Below, piece after piece: positions 48,301 to 60,300 of a stretch of DNA of 64,000 nucleotides. The notes beneath the pieces were generated by a model. That model searched no databases and had not been told where the DNA came from. It saw only the letters and a list, made by a program, of their open reading frames with translations. How positions within the stretch are numbered: the stretch's first letter is position 1; each line of letters starts with the position of its first letter. Both the position numbers and the translations under genes were made by a program. Location: positions 27,310,192 through 27,374,191 of the forward strand of contig CM067072.1 in NCBI GenBank assembly GCA_033980235.1. Reading direction: 5' to 3'. The stretch is from Diadema setosum (taxonomy: Eukaryota > Echinodermata > Echinoidea > Diadematoida > Diadematidae).

Positions 48301-51300
48301 TCCTTTGCATGTATGTGTGTGTGTGTGAGTGAGTGTGTAGTGTAAAAACTTGTATGTGTGTGTTGTGTTTCCCTAATACATTTGGCTTATTTCTTTTGTT
48401 GCGTGATGTCAAATTGAAGATGGATAATATCAACCTTGGTACAATGTATGAATAGGCATGGACTAGATGAGATCCATTTTATTGGGGGGGGGGGGGGGGG
48501 GGTGGGGGGCTCTTAATATGGGGGAAGGAATTTTAACTCGAGGGAGGTCATTCACCGCATGAGACCCCTCTGTCCCAATGAGGTTCCTGTAAAACTCAAT
48601 CAATGTCAGACAGATCGTTGGTGCCATCCCAACGTTTTTTAAAGCCTTACTGACCTTGCAGTAATTTTACAGCGACCATAATATCACAGCGAAATGGTTA
48701 ACTGGAATTGGCTAAATGGATTACGGTACCCATCATGCACTGCGTCAAACTAAAAGCTTCCCCCCTCCCCTCTCCATCTTACTACCAACTACTCTTGAGT
48801 AGTAGACCATAAAATGATTCACTGCTTGTTTGTTTTCTTTTTTTTGTGCACTCATTGTCAGACATAATGTATTATAGAGAGGAGGCAATAGAAGAGAGAG
48901 CACAGTCTGATGCCTGATATTGGTTCAACATATGTTTAAACATGGATAACTGTCTGTAGGTTTTTATGCCTCCGCTACGAAGTGGCCGGAGGCATTATGT
49001 TTTCGGGTCGTCCGTCCGTCCGTCCGTCCGTACGTCCGTCCGTCCGTACGTACGTCCGTCCGTACGTCCGTACGTCCGTCCGTCCCGTTTTGTTTTTGTT
49101 GATATCTCAAGAACCGTGTGGTGGTTTTACATCAAACTTGGTATGAGGGTATATCCTTGGGGGATAATACTTTGTGTGGATTTTAGGGTCACAGGGTCAA
49201 AGGTCAAAGGTCACAGGTTATTTTGTGAAAAAAAAATTGAAATTTCATGTTTTTCTCCATATCTCGCAAATGGTTCAAGGTATCTTCATGGAACTTAGTA
49301 TATATGTTTGTACCAATGGGCAGTGATTATCTAGGGAAGTTGGGGGTCATGGGTCAAAGGTCAGGGGGTCAAAGGTCAAGGTCAACTCCTCAAAATTTCA
49401 CTACTTTCCTTAAAATGCAATATGCCTGAAGGTTTTTTTTTTTTTTTTAACTTAATGTATTGCATGTATTACCCAATATATATTTTGGGGGAAGTTTCTT
49501 GCCAAAAGGTCAAAGGTCAAAATTTCAAGTGAAAGTGCTAAATTGCACTTTTTCCTCCATATCTCGAAAGTAACTCAAGGTATCATCATGAAACTTACAT
49601 ATTTATGCATGTTCAACCTAACAGTGATTTTCTGTGGAACTGTGAGGTCAAAGGTCAAAGGCCAGGTTTAGATACGCTATTTTCCCATTTGATACTGAAA
49701 TTATACTTTTTCTCAATACCTTGAAAATTACTCAATGCATAAACTTATAAAAGGGTCAAAAGTCAAGTAAAAATCATCAGTTCCCCAAATACCTGCACTC
49801 TGACATTTTAATCATTCATCCAATTAAACCTAGTTCTAGGAAAGTGAACATTCAGCACATTTGTGTCAAACCTGTCATTTTGATATTTTGCCAATTGTGT
49901 GAAACTGTCATCACACATTGTCAAGACATTGTACTATAGACCTATTAGGAGAACCATGCATTGTGGCGGAGGCATATCAGTAGCCGTAGCGATATATCTA
50001 GTTTAATATAAAAAATTACATCTCTTCTGTTAGGCTTCTCTTAGGCTGCACTTGACACTGTGCATGTTTTAGCTGAGCCAGATACACAATTTGAGCGTGC
50101 GTCACCTCTGGGCGCGAATGATGGATGAAGTATAGTGTTGGACATTTGTTTATTGTGCGAAGGCCATGGGCATTGGTATGGCTAGCAACGAACACGGCCG
50201 CCTCCCGAAGCGGGCATAAATCTGCGCGGACTTTCAAACAAACCAATATTTTCACACTTCTTATGCAGGATTTATGGCGGAGAGTGTGGCTTGCGAGTGA
50301 AAGGAAATAAACGCAGGCTCAGGAGGTGCAAGAATTGGAGGAACTTTAATGGGCTTTACACAAAGAAAAAAAAAATGAATGGTACATAAAGGGTAGCCTT
50401 TAAATGAGAAACAAGGCTTTGTGTAGTTATGTGATGTCAGTTGAATTGGCAGTCTAAAATGCTTATTCAGTGTGTGATTTTCTCTTTGCTTTTTAGATGT
50501 TGCATCACACCATCTAGAACGAGTTTTGCCTGAACTGTGAAGGACGGCTCATGAAGGAATTTCAACACATTTTATTCAATCACTTGTCCGACACATTGAA
50601 TTTGATTGGATGACACATCCAATGCATATATGACATTCTGCAAAATACAATCATTATATTGATGATTTCAATTCTCCATTCTTTTTTATTCCCAAAGTAA
50701 TTCCAGGGATTCAATTCTTTCACCTCTCAAAAATCTTCCATTCCAACAGTGTTTGTTTTTCATACTTGAAATCAGCTATCTTTGTGGTGTTGATGAGGCA
50801 TTTGCACCACCCTTCATTGTTTTGAGTGTGTGCATAATGACCACAATTATGACTTTTTCTTTATCTAAATAAAATCTGAGATGAATGAATTAACCCTGAA
50901 TGTGTTGATTGCCAGGATCCGTTAGCATGTGTTCTATTGTACATGCAGTTGTATGGAATTATCTTCTGTGTTAAGAAGTGGCTTCAAATTGTACCTCTGT
51001 TGATCCCTCACAAAAGGGGTTTGCTTCGGATGTGCGCTCAAATAGAATACTGATAACAGTGTGACAATCTTGTGACTACAAAACCTGTTTGTTTTTGTTT
51101 TTGCTTTGGTCTTGTAGCAGTCGCATGTGAGTTTTAAAAGAGGTGTGTCAATTGTTGTGTGCAAATAAGAGTACCAAAGTGTGATGTCAAAGCCATTCAT
51201 TGCCACGGAAACTGGCTCTAAACATACAGTTTGTACCTCACATAGCCTGAATATAGATCTGAGAACACAACAGCTGATAACCCTGCTCAAAAGACTGTGA

Positions 51301-54300
51301 CATCAACACGTTGGTACTCAAATCTGTTCAGTAAATTGTTTCTGCTTTCAACACATACTTGTACAATGTGTGATTTGAATTTTCTCTCACATGAAATAGA
51401 CCAGTGTACTAGGTACATTGTGTAGGCCTACTGTGTCTTGTGGATGACACACATTTCATGTTGTATTGATTTCTGTTCCCCCTCCCTCTTCTCCTCTTCC
51501 ATTCTGTGCCCAGCTTTCAAGCGACAGTTGCTTAGCAACCCCACCCTCAAGTGGCAGTACTTCAGCTCGGAGGATGGGGTCCACGCCATCTACCCTGCCA
51601 CCCCGTTCGTGGCCCAGCACAAGTTTGCCGACGCCTGCACCGTTGACATCCGCACCAAGTAAGTCGGCCCTTCTGTCGCTCAGCAGCAGAAGGGAATGGT
51701 TATAAAAGCATACATGTAGTTACTGCCCATGACAAAATTACAAAGTCTTCGTAATGAAATCCTGGAACTGATAAAATGGCCAGCTTAGCCTTTGCTCACA
51801 TGAACTACATTGTACATGTAAGTGTGCCGTACAGTACATTGGCTGTATGGGGCATTATATGCCATATTGATATAACTAGTGAGGCTAATTTTTCAGCGAA
51901 TCTGGACTTCTAGAAAATTTTGCAAGTGGTTAAATTTGTGATCAGGGAGTATAGCAATGAACGAAGAAGTGTATGCATGCACGTTGCAGTCATGTTGGTT
52001 TCAGAGTTGATATTTTCATGTGTTGTTGAATTTGCGAATCGCACCCGACTCGCAAAATTTGCGAAAATAGAAACCTCGTGAATACATCACCATATATGTG
52101 AGAGGCTGTCGGTTGAGTGGAAACTTTTTGTGCATAAACATCCAAATCCTATGATGAAAGCGACACAACTTTATCATGTATCATGTAGTCGTGATTGTGT
52201 GAATGTGTCTATAAGTGTGTTTTGTATGCTTGCATATAATATCACTTATCAGCATCTTTCTTCATTGGCAATGTATGGCCCAATGAAGTGTAAAGCAGTA
52301 GGTACATGTTGGATTCTTGAAGCCTCTTCATTGTAATGGGAGAGAATACCATAAGATCTCTGTTAGATGGTAACATACTGAAATCTCATTTTAACTGTGT
52401 AGTAAGAGCAGCAGAAACATCCCTGTTGTAGTACATACTTTTGCCTATTGTTTGTTTGTGTGCGTTTGTGTATGTGTGTGTGAGCGTGTGTGTGAGCGTG
52501 TGCGTTTGTATGTGTATGATTATGCTGACAACATTTATTCATACACATTGCAAGCAGCAGCAGCAATAACTTAATCCCTACAAGATCATGAAACAGACTC
52601 ACATACTTACATTTTGTAGTTTCAAAAGAAACAATAAGGATTTTGTTAAAAGTACTTGTTTGTTCAATTCTCATTTTTTTCTTGACTGCATGTATGTGTA
52701 CCACTATCTCAAAATAGGAGTTGAATTACGAACACATCATAAAAAACCATACATGTACATGTGGAAGAATGCTAACTGCTTTTAAGTTGACTGGTATTCT
52801 TCACCTGTGGTTATGTCAATATCATCAAAGCGTATGTGGCAAAACATTGATTTTCACGTCTATCAAGCGTTATTTGCCAGTATAATCATTGATGGGGGGG
52901 GGGACAATTTTGCAATATCAGTTATCTGATGATTGAACAAAACTTTAGCTCTTAACAGGAGTCAAGAAGGGATTTTGTGTAGCACAGAGTGGTGTACGAA
53001 GACCCATAGGTACCGTAGGAAGGGGTAAGCTTGATGGGAATACATGACAGGCAGTTTATATGGCAGTAGGATGTATCCCTGCTTGGATTATTTGTAGTAC
53101 AGCGTAAACTACTTGTGAGTTATTACAGGCAATGCTCTCCCAATTTTCAGGTGCACGGTACGTGATAAAGTATCAATCTGCCGCGCATCGGGTTTTATCG
53201 ACAGCACATCTAATTATCACCTGTCTTCCTTGTATGGCGGCTTGGAAAATGCATGTTACGTTGGCGGTGCGGGGGGGGGGGGGGGGAGGGGGGAGGGGGT
53301 TAATTTTCATCTACTGCGTTTCTTTGCTGTCATGGTTCTGATGAGCTTTGCAGGCTTCCCCGTCCGCTGACATTCTCGGCTAATTTGCGCATCATCGGCC
53401 GCGTGGGTTTTCAATCTCACAGCGTGGCGAAACGGCGAGGCAATCTGGCGTGTGCCACGGCTGCGTAACTCATTGCGCCCTTGCACGCAATGACGAAAAA
53501 ACATGTGCCGAGTAATATTGCCGAAAAACAGGAGAACTGCAGAAAGGGGGGGGGGGGGGAGAGAACAGAATGCTCCACAGAGAAATAAGAAACTGGAGCA
53601 ATGCTTATTAGTGTTAGAGTGCCCCTAAAAAAAAAAAAAAATGAAAAAAGATGTTTCCATGGTGATGGGAGGGAAAAAAAATGTCTCTTGAGAGTTCATT
53701 TTAAGGGAAGCATATTCTAAATGTGTGCCTAAGATAACAGTTGCTACTGAGTGCATGTTTATGTATATACACTGTAAGTCAGTTCCTACTGTAGGAGATG
53801 TTCTCAATCTATTTGTATAAACTAATTCTGATGTATCTTGTATTTGCATATCAATCAGTATTTCCTGCCTCATGCCAGTTTTGATATTTGGGAAGAGATG
53901 GAAATGTTTTTCTTACCTTTGCCTGAGTTTGGTCAAATTATTGAAGTGATGATCCCCAAAGAATATCATACCGGGCATTCATTTTCAAGATATTGTCTCA
54001 TGTCCAAACAAGAATCTTCAAAAAGGTCAGATCGAAGCACATGAAAATGTTTGTTCCAAACGAGTATTTTTGTTTTCATATATGAAGCTCAATCTAATAG
54101 CACAGTTTTTATTGTACTGTGTGATTTTTTTTTTCTTTGGAGGGGGGAGGAAAGGAGGTAGAAGAGAGGGGCTTTCACATGAGGAATATAAGAGATTTCC
54201 AAATTTGCAGATAAAATCAGGAGTAATGTATTGTGTATCACATTGCAAATGTCTTAGGCAGAAGCTTGTTGGCTATTGGTTTTTAGGATCTCCTCCAAAA

Positions 54301-57300
54301 ATGTTACATACATACTTGCAGCCTACAAATGTACATGGTTCAGGAAAATGTTCTTGTGTGTAAAGTTTGATTGGTAGTTATTTGATAAGATTCATATCAT
54401 GTAAGACTATGTGTGAAATCATTCCTAAGAATAATTTTACCGGGCTTCTCTCTCCAGTTTTCCGTCAGTCATCAAACCTTTCTGGGTCTGAATGATTAAT
54501 TATTGTATTCTGAATAATTAAGAACAAGTGAGAGCAATATTGTTTCCATTGACAGTTATTCATTATTCACCAACCGATTTTGATTGGTTATTTTTTCATG
54601 GCATTTTCTCAGTATGAGATGAATAATTGATCCCATTTTGCACCAACCGTATGAAATCATCTTACCAAATTAGTTCATTATACACCAAATGTAGTTACCT
54701 GCAGTTATAGAAGAAAATTGAAATCACAAAATCGAAAATTATAATCTCAGTTAAAGAGCATTTAAAGAATGCCTTAATATAGTCACGCATTGTGTACACC
54801 AGTAATGCTTGGTCCATCAGGTACCTTATAGATCTTCTTCTTCAAGATGCTCAATGTTTGATGTTGTGTGTGTATTTTTTTTTTTTTTTTTTTACTACTG
54901 TATAGAAAAGGGAAATGCATTATGCAAGGGTGTTGATGCTAACAAAATCATCCATCAAATACAGATTTTTGAAAAAAAAAACCCCCAACAACCTCTTGTT
55001 GTGATGAAATCGTACATGCAGTACCTTAAAAAAAAAGTACCCTTGCCCTTTACATGCATTATGTTTGCAGCTGTCAATAAAATTATACAGCACTGTATGG
55101 TTATTCTCCCAGGGACTTTCAATGATTTAGTGACATTTGATATTAGAATCGCTGTGCATCATCCCTCAATACTGAATATCTTTGAGCTGGAGTGACAACC
55201 ACCTTCAATTGCACTTTCTTTAGTGCTGGAAAATATTCTCATTTTTGCTGCAGTGATATTGTTGTGTGTCTCCGGGTATATTTTGTAGTCAGTCTTCAAG
55301 AAGAAAGCATCCAATTGCACTTTTACTAAATGTGAAAAGATAATCTTGACTTTTTAAATAGCATCAAACTCTCTTATGATTTCAAAAGAAGATCTGCAGT
55401 TGCATGAACTTGTTTGAAATATAAGCTGAAATAACATTTTTTTTTCCTTTTTGATAGGAAAAGTTTGAGGTTTGATGAATGTGTGACGAAGATCTGTTGA
55501 CACCTACACTGTATATTTGCATACCAGTACATACACCCTATGCTAATTTATGTACTGTTTAAATGATATTCTTTATTTGAATTTCACTAGATATCAGGCT
55601 CATTTTCACAGATAAATTGAACAGAAATAAGAAAGAAATGTGCTGCTAAGTCACACATACAAATACATACACACACACTCACACACACACAACCTATGAC
55701 CTTTTCATCAAAGCAAACTCGCTTTCTCACACACATAGACATAGACATACACAGGCACAGACAGACAGACAGATGCACAGACACACAAGCCAGTTCACAA
55801 ACATTCCAGCAGACAAACAAACTTGGTGGCATCACCTAGGGTAATCGAGCATATTAAATCTAACATGCTACAGTTATGTATGTATCAACCTGTTGAGGAC
55901 AAGTCCTGAGTATACTCGGAGAATTGTCTCTGGGAAATGCATGTTGTAGCAAAATCAACCCGTCCTAAATGGGTTAAGTAACCCAAATGGGGCATTCTAG
56001 TCATAGATCAAGATACCTGGCTCCACCACTAAGACCACACTAACCACAAAAAGAGTCTCATTTCACGCCAGGAATCACTCCTTGGTCTGTAATATGATGA
56101 TACAATCAGTAAATGTTTGACACTCATATCACAACTCCCTTTTTTGTTTTTGTTTTTCCTTCCACAGGAGTCTTTATGCCTCTACAGTCAGGCCGACCGC
56201 CACCAACGTGGTGATCATCATCGACAGGGGATCCTCCATCAGCCCTGTTTCCCTGGAGATCGCCCAGAAGGCTGCCAAGATTGCGCTCGGCGCCCTCTCG
56301 CGGAAGGACAAGGTATCGTTTGCTCCCTATACGCTAGTTAATCATTAACCAACCCAAAGTGCTTGGATAGCTAATTAGTGGTGATGATTTCCAGGGAGTC
56401 ACTCCCCTTCATAGGCATTTTAATACCTGTAGATTAATTAACCCATTGAAGACCAGTCTCGGCAGATGTCTATGGGAAATGTGTGTCATAGGAAAATCAT
56501 CTTGTCTTCTACGGGTTAGGGAATTTGTGATGAGCAAGGTGGAGTTTATTTTCATTCGAAATTTGCCTCCTCATTTTTATGACTAGCCAGTGAAACAAAA
56601 GTTGATGTCTGTATTCTCACCGTATGTCTGCCTGCATTTTAAATACCGGTAGGATTTTGCATCTTGGAAAATGACCAGGGAAATAAATGGAATAGCTTCC
56701 GACAACTTTGAATTTTCATTACCAAACCTTCTTTCTACATTGTGCATACAGAATTGTATTTGAACCTGCCAAGTGTCCTCGATGCTGCAGAGGGCTACAT
56801 GAAAATTTCAATATTTCTCTTTCATGCCCGGATGAGAGAATTTTTGTTGTTGTTGTTGTTAAAAGGGATGGTATGATTTTAGTTGATATTGGGGATTCGC
56901 ATTTTAACTTTTTGCAAGATAATCAGAAACCACTTTTATATGAGACATTCAAAAATAAAGGAAAACAAAGTGGTCCTAATAAAAGGTGGGTCCCACCTTG
57001 TATTAGGACCACTTTGCTTTTTTCTGTCAATCTCCGCCATTTCAAAACCAATTTTCATCATATAAACTTTGAATACCTCATAGAATTATATGCTCTGAAA
57101 TGTTTCATAACTGGTTTCTTTTATTTCACAAAAAAGTTGGAAACCTGAAGCCCAATCTCGACCAAAACTCTACCATCCATTAAAAGACATTGGATCAGAG
57201 AGTATGCAATGTAGATGATGAAATGTTGAGTACTTTTTCATTTTGCAGTTCTAAATTTTCATAGGGGTGTATTTTCATCACAACAATCTATGAACATTTC

Positions 57301-60300
57301 TTGTGCTCTGTCAATGGCTGAATGTGTACGAAGTATCTAGGCTTCATATTTCTTGCTCTTCTTCAAATATCATTGCACTGTGATCTTTCTGCATTTGAAA
57401 AGTTATATTTTTAACTGATGAAAATAACTCTCCCCCCCCCTCAAAAAAAAAAAAAACAAAACCCAAAGGTCGCTGTCCTGAGCATGGGATCTGATGTGCA
57501 CGTCAGTCAGCCCGGCAGTTGCTATGACAACAGCCTGGCACCAGCATCGGCGGAAGTCAAAGAGCATCTGATCACGTTTATTAACGGCATCAAGGCGATC
57601 GACGGTAAGTTGATGGATTCTGCTCCTCGGTTCTTTTTTTTTTTTGAATTTGCTTCTTAACCCATCCCCTGCTCAATATGTAACGTCTGTACGGAACTGT
57701 ACAATATGTAGAAGGAAGACACTAGGACTTAATTGGACTTGCTTGTGTGCGGTCTTTTCTGACTGCGTTGCTGTTTGTCGTTTGGTTTACCACAACTTGT
57801 TATGCTGCGTTCTCCTGAGAAGCTGACGCATTGTTGACTTTGCGTGTGGTTGTGTTGTGCATAATGTGTTTTGTGAGGGGTATGAACAGGCTACACTTGT
57901 GTTTTTATTGTTGGTTAGTGCTTTAGCAATCTGAAGTTATATTAGCACTATTATGATTACATTGCAGGCCCTGCGTGTGAAATCATTTGATTAAGCACAA
58001 TTCGTAGTAACCTCATCTAATGTGACCAGAGTTATGTTTTCCATTTTCTTCAGTGGTGTAGATCTGAAAATGATTGGATGCTGGATTTACTTACTGGTAT
58101 TCCAGAACTTTTGTGGACTCGTATTTGAGAACATGATTGTGTAGTTTGAAGTAGTGGTTATATTGTTTATTCCTGCATTGTTATGATTGATTATGGTGAG
58201 GAGGATTATGATGATGATGATGATGATGATAATGATTATAATCATCTTTTTTTTTTTCTGCCCCTACTGCTACTACTACTATACTACTACCACCGCTATT
58301 ACTGCATTTTTATTGAATTCTCCCTTGCAGGTCCATCCAATCATACAGCAGCGTTGGGAATAGCCTTTGAGCTGATCCAGAGGTCCACCTCCCCACAGCA
58401 GTCTAATGGCTCCAAACCAGGTAGGGTCCACACTGTATGTAGGCCTATATAATGTGCAGACAGATGCCCTGTGTTTTTTGATGTGCAGTAAAATCATCCC
58501 CAAGTTAATGCACAATTGCTCAGTCCCACACATGTACAGGCCATGCTGTTAATCTTGTATTTCGGACTATTGTGTGCTCTCTACTCTTGCAAAAAGAAAT
58601 TATCCCTAAGTTAATGTACGATTGCTTAGTCTCAACACATGTACCGCTCATGTTATTAATCTCGTCTTATGTGTATGCCACTCTTGCAACGGAAATCATC
58701 CCCGAGTTAATGTACAATTGCTTAGTCCCACACATATTAGCTCATGTTGTTATTCTCGACTTGTGCGTTATCCTCTCTTGCGGCAGACTCAGTAATCCTC
58801 TACATCAGCACCGGCCATGCCAGCAATCAGCAAGAGGTCCGGTCAGTCATCAACCTTGCCATCTCGGAGAACAGGCGACTCAACAACCGCGTCGTCATCA
58901 TGACCTACCCCCTGGTGGAACGTGAGTTTGTGATGCTGTTGTAAGACCATTCCAAACATCATTCTGTCTTCTGGATTTATCCTCATGTTTGAAACCTTCT
59001 TGTCTTTTTAAAATAATTCAATTCAAATCTTATTTTCTTTTTTTATAAAACAAAATATAATGACATACTTTATGTAAACTTCACTCTTAAAAAAAAAAAT
59101 GCAAACAATACCTTGTGAAATGAAGAAAGTACTGCAAAACAAGGAATGTTTTTTCATTTTAATTTCGCGAATTTCGCGAGAGCCGAGATTCGCGAAATTA
59201 AAATGCACTCGAAAGTTCTGGTCTACACTACAGTATATGCAGTATGTGATCTGTATGCATTGAATGTTAGGGGCAACTCGCGAAAATTTTATGCTGCAGA
59301 AGAGGTCGTCGGCTCCAATTCACGAAAATTTCATGCCGTGAAAATATCACGTTTTACAGAAACATTATGGGAAATCATCAAAGCAAAAGATATTTAATAT
59401 ATACATGTTTGTCATGTTTTGTATTCATTTCATTTGTTATTGTTGCTGCTGAAATTTAGAGTTTGTTCATGACAGTGACAGTGTACTGTTGAGAAGAACA
59501 ATGGATGTCTCATAGCACTCAATCAACCAAGTCACGTAATACTAGTATAAGGATGTTACACTATTTTCACTCGCCATCCAATCCACTACAGAAGGAAGGA
59601 CCGAATTGGAAGAGCTGTCTTTCTTACGAGACCTGGCCGAGCAGGACAATGGAACATACAGGGCTGCAGTGGCGGGTCCACAGCAGGCACCAGTTCCGGT
59701 AGGAAAAGAATTTTTTCACAGTGCTGTGGTCATTGTATAGCAGTGGAAATTCTATGAGCAGTGGTGCACAGTGTGAGATGGAAAAGAAATCTCACACAAG
59801 TTCTCATGCAGAAAATATAAAAAGTATGACAGACATTATCATTGTTTGGAAAAGAAATCTGACATGTGCTGTGGCGAATGCATTCCTAGCAACACTGATA
59901 TGTCATGATGAAGGTCTTTGTCAAAAGAAAAATTTTTCCTTGTAACATGGCCATTTGTAGCATTTGTTATCTCTCCTTTTGGTAGCAGTGGATATCTTGT
60001 TTTAGCATTTGAAATTTACAGGCATATTTTGTCAGTTATGACTGAATAGAATAATCAGAAGAAAGATGTTCACACATGGTTTTAGCTAATCCCTGCACAT
60101 TCTCTTTTTTTTCCTATGATTCTACAGATGGGAGTCATGACGGTGCTGAACCCAATCAGCCACATCCCGTCAACCATGGGTACCTTCTACACTGTGTTGC
60201 CGCGGCAACCAAGCCAGGCACCTGTTTCCTTCTCCCTGCCGTACATGGATTCCACGGGGACAGGTAAACACCTTCAGCACTGCCTGCGCTCTACTTCATT

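Larger units (their letters stand above)
43600..51513 (+). other. CACHD1 intron c-d
   Basis: 7.9-kb GT-AG intron. Contains a TG repeat (45603-45627) with CA repeat (45671-45684), a SINE, a 19-G run (48484-48502) and an AGGTCA-rich repeat. GC-balanced blocks at about 44750-45090, 45950-46500 and 50020-50340 are candidate conserved non-coding sequence. No further exon recognised. Confidence 0.85.
51659..56167 (+). other. CACHD1 intron d-e
   Basis: 4.5-kb GT-AG intron. Contains TG-rich and CA-rich low-complexity tracts (52455-52520, 55664-55800), G runs (53271-53286, 53547-53559), a homeodomain-site-rich block and a family H hairpin. No extra exon recognised. Confidence 0.85.
56313..57468 (+). 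other. CACHD1 intron e-f
   Basis: 1156-bp GT-AG intron holding a family H hairpin (56438-56519) and a TTAA MITE (56859-57183). A candidate branch site TTAACTGAT near 57412-57420 lies about 50 bp before the AG, with no intervening AG. Confidence 0.9.

Noticed and set aside
49011..49085. CRISPR-like array
   Set aside because: Simple CCGT tetranucleotide repeat with no spacers, in a eukaryotic intron.
48966..49298. 110-codon open frame starting in the CCGT repeat
   Set aside because: The head of a dispersed repeat; SVRPSVRPYVRPS is translated microsatellite.
56708..57148. 146-codon + strand open frame
   Set aside because: Runs through a TTAA MITE and its central palindrome inside a CACHD1 intron.
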